DNA from: Spirulina sp. CS-785/01
GTDB lineage: Bacteria; Cyanobacteriota; Cyanobacteriia; Cyanobacteriales; Spirulinaceae
Length of the DNA stretch: 51,928 bases
Assembly: GCF_028330525.1 (NCBI RefSeq)
Contig: NZ_JAQMSD010000053.1
Coordinates: forward strand, 1 to 51,928
Direction of reading: 5' to 3'
The notes beneath the pieces were generated by a model, which was not told the origin of the DNA, searched no databases, and saw only the letters and a program-made list of their open reading frames with translations. Of this stretch, positions 35,377-43,989 are shown piece by piece (the first letter of the stretch is position 1; each line of letters starts with the position of its first letter). The position numbers and the translations under genes are program-made.

Positions 35377-36243
35377 ATGAGATACAGTTCATCGCCCGAA
35401 CAAATTAAACCAATTTCAGTAAATTTTCATTTGTGGAAACATTGCAATTATAATTGCATATTTTGTTATGAAACGATGCCAGATATCAAAAGCAATTTAT
35501 CTTTAGATGAGTCACTTCAATTGCTCAAATTGCTTCGTCAAGCAGGGTGTCAAAAAATCAACTTTGCTGGAGGTGAACCCACGCTTTGTCCATATTTAGG
35601 TGAACTTCTAGTGGCCGCTCGACATTTAGGACTGGTTACAAGTATTGTGACCAATGGTGCAAAACTGTCCCAGTTAATTCAAAAATACGCTTCTTACATT
35701 GATTGGGTTGCCTTATCAATTGATTCAGGTAGTGAAATAACATCTCAACATTTAGGGAGAGGAAAAGGGAATCATGTCAAAAAATCTCTAAATTTAGCTG
35801 CTCTCCTTCATGAATATAAAATTCGAGTTAAGCTAAATACTGTTATTACTCGCTTAAACTACCAAGAAGATATGTCAGACTTGGTTCAACAAGTAAATCC
35901 TGAAAGATGGAAAATATTTCAGGTATTAGCAGTCCAAGGTCAGACCGATAAAAGGATAGATGATCTTTTAATCTCTAGTAAGGAATTTAATTTGTTTGTT
36001 GAACAACATCAATTTTTACTCAGAGAAGGAATCAAAATCGTTGCAGAAGATAATCAAATGATGCAAGGCTCATATATTATGGTTGATCCTATTGGACGTT
36101 TTTTTAGTGATGCGAAAGGCTATCATGAATATAGTCAACCTATTTTACAAGTCGGTGTTGAAACAGCATTTGCTCAAGTACAGTGGAATAGAGACAAGTT
36201 TATTGAGCGAGGTGGAATTTATAATTGGAGAAAACCTTTTTAA
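35377..36243 (+). CDS. Prokaryotic viperin (pVip), radical SAM ddhNTP synthase
   Basis: Viperins use SAM and a [4Fe-4S] cluster to dehydrate NTPs into 3'-deoxy-3',4'-didehydro nucleotides that terminate viral RNA synthesis. This 288-aa protein has the cluster motif CNYNCIFC (C23, C27, C30), FAGGEPTL (63-70), SIVTNG, and viperin-specific blocks that set it apart from other radical SAM enzymes: LGRGKGNHV, LNTVITRLNYQEDM, NPERWKIFQVL, DNQMMQGSYIMVD, ILQVGVETA and ERGGIYNW, all with close counterparts in animal viperin. It lacks the animal amphipathic helix, as expected. No nucleotide kinase lies beside it, so which NTP is used is open. It is in the middle of the Hsp70-Zorya-like operon, 74 bp after the grpE-like gene. 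Confidence 0.93.
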   Translation: MRYSSSPEQIKPISVNFHLWKHCNYNCIFCYETMPDIKSNLSLDESLQLLKLLRQAGCQKINFAGGEPTLCPYLGELLVAARHLGLVTSIVTNGAKLSQLIQKYASYIDWVALSIDSGSEITSQHLGRGKGNHVKKSLNLAALLHEYKIRVKLNTVITRLNYQEDMSDLVQQVNPERWKIFQVLAVQGQTDKRIDDLLISSKEFNLFVEQHQFLLREGIKIVAEDNQMMQGSYIMVDPIGRFFSDAKGYHEYSQPILQVGVETAFAQVQWNRDKFIERGGIYNWRKPF

Positions 36244-36337
36244 ATATCAAATTGTACCTATTAATTAAATTTTCTTTTTACATTATTTTAATTTTATCAA
36301 TTTTAAAAAAAATATCTCCAAAAAAAAATAGTAAATA

Positions 36338-36688
36338 ATGAAAGACACAATTACATCCCTAATAAACCCATCTCTGCAACAGCTAGTCAAAGAAATTCAT
36401 GCAGTCAATCATGCTTGGAAAATAGCTTCAGAGTGTGGGGAAATTTACGCTATATCCAAATCCTTACAACAGATGAAAACTCGGTTACAAATGCGCTTAC
36501 TTCGTAGCTATGCACCCCACCAAGTTTATCTCATCTTAGATCAAGACACAGAAAGTGAAGAACCCTTATATGGCTTACGTTTGAGAGAGGCAGTAAATGG
36601 TTGTAAGGATGCAGCGCATTTGCCTGTACGAGTAGCTAATAAAATCCTCACCACTGAACAAATTGAACAGTTTAAAAGTTTAAAATAG
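36338..36688 (+). CDS. Unknown 116-aa protein between viperin and zorA-like genes
   Basis: I do not recognise this family. The protein is soluble, with no signal or membrane segment; the N-terminal half is helical and basic (KSLQQMKTRLQMRLLRS) and the C-terminal half mixed (HQVYLILDQDTESEEPLYGLRLREA, LPVRVANKILTTEQIEQF). It begins 94 bp after the viperin stop, past an A-rich stretch, and ends 11 bp before the zorA-like start, so it is translationally close to the motor genes. It may be an adaptor, an effector or an immunity-type partner. The frame is long enough, and its codon use similar enough to its neighbours, for me to consider it real. Confidence 0.7.
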   Translation: MKDTITSLINPSLQQLVKEIHAVNHAWKIASECGEIYAISKSLQQMKTRLQMRLLRSYAPHQVYLILDQDTESEEPLYGLRLREAVNGCKDAAHLPVRVANKILTTEQIEQFKSLK

Positions 36689-36699
36689 AGGACAAAGAA

Positions 36700-38715
36700 A
36701 TGATTGATCCAGAAATAATTAACCAAGTCGCTATTAACATAATTATTGGAGGCACAGTCATAGGAGTAGTCTTTGAAGTAATTTCACTCTATCGCTATTG
36801 GAACATTAAGTGCGGCTCAACAGCTAAGGGAATTCAATATCTTAAAAAATATCAACAATCTGGTGGGACAAACCTAAACCAAAATGAACAGATTACTCGA
36901 TGGTTAGTCCGTCATTTTGACGGTGAAATGAACGATTCTGCTTTTATTCCCAAACAAGAGGGAGGGAGTTTTGTCATGCTCTACTCTCCAAGTATATTAG
37001 GGAAATCAGTGCCACGGAGTCCCGTATATTTTGCTCCCACATTCCTCACTGCATTAGGAGTTTTAGGAACATTCGCTGGCATTTATTTTGGTTTACAAGG
37101 CGTTAATCTCAAAGAGATTCAAGAAGCCGATACACTCTTGAAAAGTAGCACTCAACTCCTAGAAGGTATGAAATTAGCCTTTACCACCTCATTATGGGGG
37201 TTGGGAGCATCAAGTCTATTTATGCTACTCCTCGCAGTGTTAGCAAGAATACGACAACTCCATCGGGATGGCCTACGGAAGGATTTAAGTAAAATCGCCT
37301 TGCTTCAAACACCCGGACGCATTCTTTCGCGGATGGATACCAGTTCAACTCGTGATGCTGCTGAGCAACTGGGAAATGTGGCGGATAGTTTGGCCGGATT
37401 AAAGCAACTCAATGCTCAAGAGATTGGCCAAGCTGTGGCAACCTCCCTAGAAACGACATTTATTCCCACCCTCAATTCCCTACAAACTGAAGTCTCTAGT
37501 CTGCGAGAATCCCAACAAGAGCAAGGACAAACCGTAGATCGTCTCGTGACGCGACTCAAGGAAGAATTAATCGAACCTGTTGTGCAACGTCTCGATGAAA
37601 GTGCGCGTCTTACCCAAGAAACCTCAGAAGCGGTTAAAGAACTGAAAGTCGCTCTGGGAGAGATTACAACCAGTTTATCCGATGCGATCGCCACTATCCA
37701 ACGTTTCCAAGGCGACACCCTCAACGAATTAAAAGAATTTGCCCAGAGTTTAAAGGGAATTCTCGAACAATTCCGGAGTGACACCGAAGGAGTATTAGGA
37801 ACAGTTTCTACCGAAATTCAACGGGCCGTTGCCGAAAGTACACAAGGCATGGAAGCCCAGCGAGAAGCCTTCGCAGCTAGTGCCGATCAAGCATCTACCA
37901 CCTTCCGAGGTATCCGTGAAGAATTAGAAAAATCTCTCACCACTCAAGCACAACAGCAACAAGAGATGTTGACTGGTGTTGAAACTCGTACCCAGCAAAT
38001 TCTTGAACAAGCCAACCAAGCCTTTATCAGTCAATCCCAAACCCTCGAAACCTTGGGAACAGAAGCCTCACAACTGATGAACCAATCCAAAGAAAACTTG
38101 TTAGAGACTCTAACCAATATTGACGGGATGTTGCAAGCCACTCGCACCACCGTTCAAGAAGAACTCGAAAAATTCCGTCTTGAATATCAAGACTCTCTCA
38201 AAAAATTCTTTGAGGATCAAAATAATTTACTCGAAGAAACCCTTCGCAAACAACGAGAGGAGTTAGAGCAAGTCATTACGAAACTTAAAGAAGTCTTCCT
38301 AGAAGATGCACAAGCGATGAGTCATTCTATCAAAGAGAGTATGACGAGCATTCAGGATGCAACTCAAAAGGTTCATAATTTAGCTAACCAAACAGGCTTA
38401 ACTTCCGGTGAACGATTACAACAATTACAAGAAATTATCCGTGAAATCGGCAGTGAAGCGCAAAAAATTGATCATTCTTATCAACATCTAGCTAATCAAT
38501 TTGATCAGGCTCTACAAAAAGGCAATGAGCAATTAATGGAATATTTAGAAAAAGCCAATGAAGCCTACCTGACGAACTTAAAAGACGCTGATCTAGCTGC
38601 GGCTAATATTTGTAATCAACTGAACCAAACCTCTCACGGATTAATGGATGTGTCCCATTATCTGGTGGCTTCAGCAAAAGAGTTAAAAATGTCTAACGGG
38701 AATCGAGCATCATGA
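36700..38715 (+). CDS. zorA: ZorA-like MotA/TolQ-family motor protein with a long coiled-coil tail
   Basis: ZorA of the Zorya antiphage system forms, with ZorB, a proton-driven inner-membrane rotary motor with a long intracellular tail. This 671-aa protein has an N-terminal helix (9-30), then the MotA/TolQ/ExbB core, FLTALGVLGTFAGIYFGLQGV (about 115-135, T124) and LAFTTSLWGLGASSLFMLLL (about 159-178, T162/T163/S164), matching the helices that line the ion path in ZorA. From residue 200 to the end it is a long helical coiled coil rich in Gln/Glu/Leu. The start is supported by GAGG just upstream. It overlaps the zorB-like gene by 4 bp. A generic MotA-like protein is the alternative, but tail and partner argue for ZorA. 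Confidence 0.87.
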   Translation: MIDPEIINQVAINIIIGGTVIGVVFEVISLYRYWNIKCGSTAKGIQYLKKYQQSGGTNLNQNEQITRWLVRHFDGEMNDSAFIPKQEGGSFVMLYSPSILGKSVPRSPVYFAPTFLTALGVLGTFAGIYFGLQGVNLKEIQEADTLLKSSTQLLEGMKLAFTTSLWGLGASSLFMLLLAVLARIRQLHRDGLRKDLSKIALLQTPGRILSRMDTSSTRDAAEQLGNVADSLAGLKQLNAQEIGQAVATSLETTFIPTLNSLQTEVSSLRESQQEQGQTVDRLVTRLKEELIEPVVQRLDESARLTQETSEAVKELKVALGEITTSLSDAIATIQRFQGDTLNELKEFAQSLKGILEQFRSDTEGVLGTVSTEIQRAVAESTQGMEAQREAFAASADQASTTFRGIREELEKSLTTQAQQQQEMLTGVETRTQQILEQANQAFISQSQTLETLGTEASQLMNQSKENLLETLTNIDGMLQATRTTVQEELEKFRLEYQDSLKKFFEDQNNLLEETLRKQREELEQVITKLKEVFLEDAQAMSHSIKESMTSIQDATQKVHNLANQTGLTSGERLQQLQEIIREIGSEAQKIDHSYQHLANQFDQALQKGNEQLMEYLEKANEAYLTNLKDADLAAANICNQLNQTSHGLMDVSHYLVASAKELKMSNGNRAS

Positions 38716-39371
38716 GTGATTGGTCTGATGTAGAACTACAGGATGAAATTCTAGAAGAGCAAGATTCTGGCATTTGGTTATCCATTGGAGATTTAATGTC
38801 GGGGTTATTGATGTTTTTTGCTCTCCTTTTTATCACTGTGATGGTACAACTCAAACAGTACCAAGAAGCCTTTGATAATTTACCTCTTGTAATTCTTAAT
38901 ACCTTGCGTGAAGAAGTTCCCGGTGGTGATCAGTTAAAGGTTGATACTAAAACTGGAGATGTAAGTATTGCCGATGCTATCTTATTTGACGAGGGAAGTG
39001 CAGAACTTAAACCCCAAGGAAAAAAATTTCTACGGAATTTTATTCCCGTTTATAGTCAAGTCATTTTTTCTAATGAGAAATTTGAAAATAGTATTACTCG
39101 TGTCATTATCGAAGGTCATACTAGCTCAAAAGGTACAGAAAAAAATAATATGGAACTCAGTTTAAGACGTTCTGTATCGGTTGCGGACTATATTTCATCT
39201 ATTGATTTTGCAACTCAAGATAAATTTAACAAGAAACTTCTAGCGGCAGGTCGTGGCGAAATAGACGCAGATCAAACAAGCGATCAGCCTTCAGATCGAA
39301 AAGTTGTTTTTCGATTTCAGTTAAAACAGCAAAATTTATGGGAATCCATTAAGAAGCAAGCTGAAAATTAA
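38712..39371 (+). CDS. zorB: ZorB-like protein, TM helix plus OmpA/MotB peptidoglycan-binding domain
   Basis: The 219-aa partner of ZorA has one N-terminal transmembrane helix (about 28-45) preceded by Asp27 in WLSIGDLMSGLL. This corresponds to the essential proton-carrying Asp of ZorB/MotB proteins (position 26 in the E. coli protein, from memory). The C-terminal OmpA-like domain has IIEGHTSSKGTEKNNMELSL and RRSVSVADYI, the usual peptidoglycan-binding signature. It should anchor the stator to the cell wall. The ATGA overlap with the zorA-like gene indicates coupled translation in fixed ratio. Confidence 0.87.
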   Translation: MSDWSDVELQDEILEEQDSGIWLSIGDLMSGLLMFFALLFITVMVQLKQYQEAFDNLPLVILNTLREEVPGGDQLKVDTKTGDVSIADAILFDEGSAELKPQGKKFLRNFIPVYSQVIFSNEKFENSITRVIIEGHTSSKGTEKNNMELSLRRSVSVADYISSIDFATQDKFNKKLLAAGRGEIDADQTSDQPSDRKVVFRFQLKQQNLWESIKKQAEN

Positions 39372-39394
39372 ACATCTGCATCAGAGTAAGAATA

Positions 39395-40912
39395 ATGACT
39401 TTAACATTTCGCTCAATTTATTTGCCTTTAACGCCTGAGCCAAACTGTCAAGAGCTCATTAACTTAGCTACATCTTACGGTCAAAATAATTCATTTTCAA
39501 CCCCTGAGCTTCCTAGAGATGTTCCTAAAAATGAAACGAATTTACCGCGTAAAATTGAAGATATTATAGCAGATATTGAACAAGGAAAACCCGAAAATAT
39601 TACCATTTTAGAGTGGGTGTACTGTTTTTATGGCAAAGCACAATGGGACACTCAACAAAGTGATGAACGCAAAATTACAACGGCTCGCTCAATTTGGACA
39701 ATTGCTCAATCTAATGAGGTTCTTAAATTCCAATTATTTTGGCGTTTAGCAGTTTATTTGGATGATCACGACAACGAACCCGACATTCTTGCTCCTTCAA
39801 TTGTTGATTGTTTTCAAGAATTTGCAGATCACTTTGCAAAAACGACTCCTTTGATTATCCAAATACTCTTGATCCTTAAAAAATTTTCTGATAAACCTGA
39901 AGCTATTCAAGAAATGGCTCGACTCAGTTGGAAAAATTTACAACTTCCCAAGACTTTATTAAAATCGGCTAAACTGCCTCAAACCCTTCAAATTGCAGAA
40001 GCCACTTTAACAGAAATTATTCATCAGTTTACCCAGTTGTCTAACCCCACTCAATCAAAGGTCAATTTATTGTTAGATTGCTTCACAGAAATATCAGATG
40101 AGGCACAAGTGAAAGAGGTAGAATACCTACTTCTTCATTACCCTAAAGAGAAAGCTGTACGTTTTTCCCAGTTAATTAAATGGTTGCAAAAATACTATGG
40201 GAGTGCAACTAGAGGTTCTCGGTGGGAGCAACTTTCTGTATCAGCACAAACAGCGTTAAATAATTGGATGGGAGCATTACAGTATGGCTATTTTAGAGAT
40301 TTAGTTGAACAATTATTAAGAATTCTAACACTTCAACCATGGGAAATAAATCAATTAAGAAGTCGTTCTAAGTTCTGGAGTAATTATAGCGATCGCTTTA
40401 GAAGAATCCATATATTCCTTCCTCCGTCCTCTCAAACCAAACTCGGTCGTAATTTTCAGCATCAAGATATTAGTTTGCTCCAAGAAGATGGCAGTGATAT
40501 GACAGAAGTTTGTGTTTTTGATTTTGGCGAGTTATGTATTGTAGAATTCTTCCGAGGACGAGGAAGTGAAACTCGTGTTTTTAGTAGTTTTAATAATCCT
40601 CAATATTTGCAGCTAAAACAAGTCCTTTTTGAAGGAAATAAATTATCAATTAAAAAAATTCGTTCTTTAGGAGGCGAGGTTCACGATCATCAATACGTTT
40701 GGCAATATTTTTGTGAAAAATTCCTGAGAGAAAGAGGGATTTACCCAAATGAAGAAGTTACCCAGTTTATAGGTATTCCTGCTCCTCATAACCAATATGA
40801 TCGTAATACTGGTCTTCAAAAACCATCACCACAACAATTACAAGATCGGGAGGAAAAATTACACAGATGGAATAAAACCATGAAAGCCATAGAAAGAGAA
40901 CTTAATAGTTAG
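39395..40912 (+). CDS. zorC: EH-signature (ZorC-like) protein
   Basis: This 505-aa protein immediately follows the ZorAB pair, as ZorC does in type I Zorya. It is soluble, with a helical first half (EWVYCFYGKAQWD, FQLFWRLAVYLDD) and a C-terminal mixed domain with CVFDFGELCIVEFFRGRG, EVHDHQYVWQYFCEKFLRE and RGIYPNEEV, which resembles the EH-signature domain with its conserved Glu and His. In type I Zorya, ZorC acts with ZorD in the cytosol near the motor tail and has been proposed to bind DNA. Here no ZorD helicase or nuclease follows. Assignment rests on weak sequence resemblance plus position and length, so it is less certain than ZorAB. Confidence 0.65.
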   Translation: MTLTFRSIYLPLTPEPNCQELINLATSYGQNNSFSTPELPRDVPKNETNLPRKIEDIIADIEQGKPENITILEWVYCFYGKAQWDTQQSDERKITTARSIWTIAQSNEVLKFQLFWRLAVYLDDHDNEPDILAPSIVDCFQEFADHFAKTTPLIIQILLILKKFSDKPEAIQEMARLSWKNLQLPKTLLKSAKLPQTLQIAEATLTEIIHQFTQLSNPTQSKVNLLLDCFTEISDEAQVKEVEYLLLHYPKEKAVRFSQLIKWLQKYYGSATRGSRWEQLSVSAQTALNNWMGALQYGYFRDLVEQLLRILTLQPWEINQLRSRSKFWSNYSDRFRRIHIFLPPSSQTKLGRNFQHQDISLLQEDGSDMTEVCVFDFGELCIVEFFRGRGSETRVFSSFNNPQYLQLKQVLFEGNKLSIKKIRSLGGEVHDHQYVWQYFCEKFLRERGIYPNEEVTQFIGIPAPHNQYDRNTGLQKPSPQQLQDREEKLHRWNKTMKAIERELNS

Positions 40913-40920
40913 AAAACTTG

Positions 40921-41031
40921 CTAAACTTTTTGAAGTGTGTTTTTTAGCTGTTGGCTATTCTTATCAAACCAATCAGGTAGTTGAAATTCTGGGTAATGAC
41001 CAATGGGAAATTTTAAGTTTGTTATTGTACC
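40921..41031 (-). pseudogene. Possible gene remnant, 36 open codons
   Basis: On the minus strand an open stretch without a start reads ...NLKFPIGHYPEFQLPDWF... and ends at TAG (40921-40923), just past the EH-signature stop. The residue mix looks protein-like rather than random, but I cannot name a family. It might be the tail of a lost gene. Confidence 0.25.
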
Positions 41032-41048
41032 TCACGATTTTGAGTAAG

Positions 41049-41072
41049 CCAGTCTAGCACCTGCTAGACTGG
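41049..41072. terminator. 11-bp perfect hairpin at the right end of the defence-like cluster
   Basis: CCAGTCTAGCA (41049-41059) pairs exactly with TGCTAGACTGG (41062-41072). It lies 136 bp beyond the EH-signature stop and 12 bp beyond the deaminase-relic stop, between convergent units. No long T-run follows on either strand, so it may be a bidirectional weak terminator. Confidence 0.45.
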
Positions 41073-41084
41073 TTAATGATCTAT

Positions 41085-41285
41085 TTAGCTTTGGCGGTAA
41101 AGATATTTCCAGAAGACGACGGTTTCAAGATTCGGGAACTTTTCTTGAAAATCCTCTAAGGTGCGATCGCACCCAGTACACATTTCCCGTTCTGTATAAA
41201 GATAGAGTGTTCCTTCTATATCTAACGCATACCCATTCGTTTCTAAGTCTTCCGCAAGTGCATTCAAGAGCTTATACTCCGCATT
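41085..41285 (-). pseudogene. Truncated deaminase-fold domain remnant
   Basis: The open frame encodes the second half of a bacterial toxin-type deaminase domain: GTLYLYTEREMCTGC, with the zinc-ligand Cys pair, and FQEKFPNLETVVF. Reading further upstream gives NAEYKLLNAL, which aligns with the H-A-E active-site motif, but the His position is Asn. Immediately upstream the sequence becomes the dispersed ACCACAGAGACACAGAGG repeat, so the front of the gene has been lost. No ATG exists; a TTG at 41265-41267 would yield 60 aa without the catalytic Glu. I regard it as non-functional. Confidence 0.6.
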
Positions 41286-41288
41286 TAC

Positions 41289-41316
41289 TCTGTATCCTCT
41301 GTGTCTCTGTGGTTCA
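41289..41316. repeat. Diverged copy of the ACCACAAAGACACAAAGG repeat
   Basis: On the minus strand the sequence reads GAACCACAGAGACACAGAGG and onward, matching the core of the inverted repeat at 18246 and 22928 with several A-to-G differences. It forms the junction with the truncated deaminase frame. Confidence 0.7.
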
Positions 41317-41320
41317 ATAA

Positions 41321-41360
41321 CTCAAAAACAAACTGGGAAGAGAACTTAATCCCTTCCCAG
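41321..41360 (-). terminator. Intrinsic terminator of clpC
   Basis: On the minus strand CTGGGAAG (41360-41353) pairs with CTTCCCAG (41340-41333) and is followed directly by TTTGTTTTT. The stem starts about 40 bp after the clpC stop. This is a good rho-independent terminator. Confidence 0.8.
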
Positions 41361-41401
41361 CTTAAAATGACATTGAACAGAACCTTACAGTCCTACTCAA
41401 A

Positions 41402-43870
41402 TTAGTTTTTCTCTAACAAGATTTGGTCTTCTTTCTTCGGAACAACGATCACCTTGTTCTCCTCATCAATATCAACCGTTGCCTTGTCTCCTTCGGCAAT
41501 GCGGCCAGAGAGGATTTCCTCAGCCAATACGTCTTCGAGTAAACGCATGATCGCACGACGTAACGGACGCGCCCCGTAACTGGGGTTATATCCCTCCTCA
41601 ACCAACCGTTCTTTGAACTTGTCGGTAACTTCGAGGGCGATCTCTTGTTCCGTGAGTCGAGTAAAGACTTCGCGTAACAGAATCTCGGAAATTTCCTTGA
41701 CTTCCTCTTTGGTTAACTGACGGAAGACAATGATTTCGTCGAGACGGTTGAGGAATTCTGGACGGAAGTAGTTTTTCAACTCCTCGTTCACCAAGGAACG
41801 AATGCGGTTGTACTGCGCTTCGGTCTTGTCGTCCTCTAACTCGAAACCTAAACCGCCGCCACCTTTTTCGATGACTTTGGACCCGATATTCGAGGTCATA
41901 ATCAATAAGGTGTTCTTGAAGTCCACCGTGCGACCTTTGGCATCGGTTAAACGCCCGTCTTCTAGGATTTGCAGCAGCATATTGAAGACATCCGGGTGGG
42001 CTTTTTCGATCTCGTCGAATAACACCACCGTGTAAGGCCGACGACGAACCGCTTCGGTGAGTTGTCCACCTTCGTTATACCCCACGTATCCTGGAGGAGA
42101 ACCGATTAATTTGGAAACCGTGTGCCGTTCCATGAATTCCGACATATCCAGACGGATCATAGCTTCTTCTGACCCGAAGAAGTAGGTGGCGAGGGCTTTG
42201 GTTAACTCAGTTTTCCCAACCCCAGTGGGTCCGGAGAAGATGAAGCTGGCAATGGGACGGTTGGGGTTCTTGAGTCCTACCCGGGCCCGGCGAATGGCGC
42301 GAGATACCGATTTGACGGCTTCTTCTTGGCCGATGAGTCGCTGGTGCAGGGTGTCTTCCATGTTGAGCAGTTTCTCGGACTCGGTTTCGGTGAGTTTGTT
42401 CACTGGAACACCAGTCCAAGAGGCGACGATGTGGGCGATTTCTTCGGCATCCACGTTGGGGCCTTCGGTTTCGCTGTCGCCTTCGTTTTGTTTGGCGGAG
42501 GCGATCGCGCGAATTTCCGACTTGATTTCCATTTCCCGATCGCGCAATTCCCCAGCCTTATCAAAGTCCTGAGAACGAACCGCGTCATCCTTCTGCTTGA
42601 GAATTTGCCGCAGTTCCTTATCTAACTCCTTCGCCGCCGGAGGCAATTGAGAATTAATCAAGCGCACCCGTGAACCCGCCTCGTCAATGAGGTCAATGGC
42701 CTTATCCGGCAAATAGCGATCCGAAATATAGCGATCCGATAACTTCGCCGCCGCTTCCAACGCCTCATCCACAATTTTCAGTTTGTGGTGCTGTTCGTAC
42801 CGTTCCCGTAAACCGTAGAGAATCTCAATCGTTTCTTCTACACTGGGTTCACCCACCATCACGGGCTGAAAACGTCGTTCTAACGCCGCATCCCGTTCAA
42901 TGTGCTTACGGTACTCATCGAGGGTTGTCGCCCCAATACACTGAAGTTCACCCCGGGCCAAAGCGGGTTTTAGGATATTCGCTGCATCGATCGCGCCTTC
43001 AGCAGCACCCGCCCCAATCAGCGTGTGAACCTCGTCAATGACCAAGATCACATTCCCCGCCGAACGGATTTCATCCATAATCTTCTTGAGCCGTTCCTCG
43101 AATTCACCCCGGTATTTTGTACCAGCCACCAATAAGCCAATATCGAGCGTCACCACCCGTTTTTCTTCGAGGATATCCGGCACATCCTCATTAGCAATGC
43201 GTTGAGCGAGTCCTTCAGCAATAGCTGTTTTCCCCACCCCAGGCTCACCAATGAGAACCGGATTATTCTTAGTCCGACGACCGAGAATTTGAATCACCCG
43301 TTCAATTTCGGTGACTCGTCCCACAACGGGATCAAGTTTCGATTCACTGGCCAAGGCCGTTAAATTCGAGCCAAATTCGTCCAACGTCGGGGTTTTGGTG
43401 CGGCCTTGATTGCCGCTTCCGGCAGTCACTTCCGCCGTTTCGCCGAGCATCCGGATCACCTGCGTTCTGACTTTCGATAAGTCAACCCCCAGATTTTCCA
43501 AGACGCGGGCGGCCACCCCTTCGCCTTCTCGAATCAAGCCCAGAAGTAAATGTTCTGTACCAATATAATTATGTCCGAGTTGTCGGGCTTCCTCTAGGGA
43601 TAACTCCAGAACCCGTTTGGCTCTGGGAGTAAAAGGAATTTCTACCGCGACAAAACCAGAACCGCGACCGATAATTTTTTCGACCTCAATTCTGGCATCT
43701 TTAAGATTCACACCCATTGACTTGAGAACTTTGGCCGCAACCCCAGTTCCCTCGCCAATTAGGCCCAGAAGAATTTGCTCGGTCCCCACAAAATTGTGAC
43801 CCAAGCGGCGTGCCTCCTCCTGAGCGAGCATGATCACTTTAATAGCTTTTTCTGTGAAGCGTTCAAACAT
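41402..43870 (-). CDS. clpC: ATP-dependent Clp protease ATP-binding subunit ClpC
   Basis: ClpC is the Hsp100 unfoldase partner of ClpP/ClpR in cyanobacteria and chloroplasts. The 822-aa protein has two N-terminal Clp repeats ([22 protein letters not shown], then a second copy), AAA-1 with GEPGVGKT, the middle UVR-type coiled coil ([19 protein letters not shown]), AAA-2 with GPTGVGKT, and a conserved C-terminus. Length is normal. It is transcribed alone with a terminator behind it and marks the right edge of housekeeping DNA beyond the defence-like cluster. Confidence 0.98.
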   Translation of the reverse strand: MFERFTEKAIKVIMLAQEEARRLGHNFVGTEQILLGLIGEGTGVAAKVLKSMGVNLKDARIEVEKIIGRGSGFVAVEIPFTPRAKRVLELSLEEARQLGHNYIGTEHLLLGLIREGEGVAARVLENLGVDLSKVRTQVIRMLGETAEVTAGSGNQGRTKTPTLDEFGSNLTALASESKLDPVVGRVTEIERVIQILGRRTKNNPVLIGEPGVGKTAIAEGLAQRIANEDVPDILEEKRVVTLDIGLLVAGTKYRGEFEERLKKIMDEIRSAGNVILVIDEVHTLIGAGAAEGAIDAANILKPALARGELQCIGATTLDEYRKHIERDAALERRFQPVMVGEPSVEETIEILYGLRERYEQHHKLKIVDEALEAAAKLSDRYISDRYLPDKAIDLIDEAGSRVRLINSQLPPAAKELDKELRQILKQKDDAVRSQDFDKAGELRDREMEIKSEIRAIASAKQNEGDSETEGPNVDAEEIAHIVASWTGVPVNKLTETESEKLLNMEDTLHQRLIGQEEAVKSVSRAIRRARVGLKNPNRPIASFIFSGPTGVGKTELTKALATYFFGSEEAMIRLDMSEFMERHTVSKLIGSPPGYVGYNEGGQLTEAVRRRPYTVVLFDEIEKAHPDVFNMLLQILEDGRLTDAKGRTVDFKNTLLIMTSNIGSKVIEKGGGGLGFELEDDKTEAQYNRIRSLVNEELKNYFRPEFLNRLDEIIVFRQLTKEEVKEISEILLREVFTRLTEQEIALEVTDKFKERLVEEGYNPSYGARPLRRAIMRLLEDVLAEEILSGRIAEGDKATVDIDEENKVIVVPKKEDQILLEKN

Positions 43871-43989
43871 GACCTAATTCATCACCTGTTGCTTGCCCGT
43901 TGTCTGCTCATTCTAGCACAGGCTAAAAATTCCCTACGGGTTCTGTAGGGATCGGGGATCAACTCTTGGCAGGGTACGGGGGAGGACGA

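Noticed and set aside
26830..41000. Possible direct repeats (attachment sites) flanking the defence-like cluster, such as ACCAATCA near 26860 and near 40968
   Set aside because: Only 8 identical bases with poor flanking similarity; expected by chance, and no integrase or tRNA lies at either edge.
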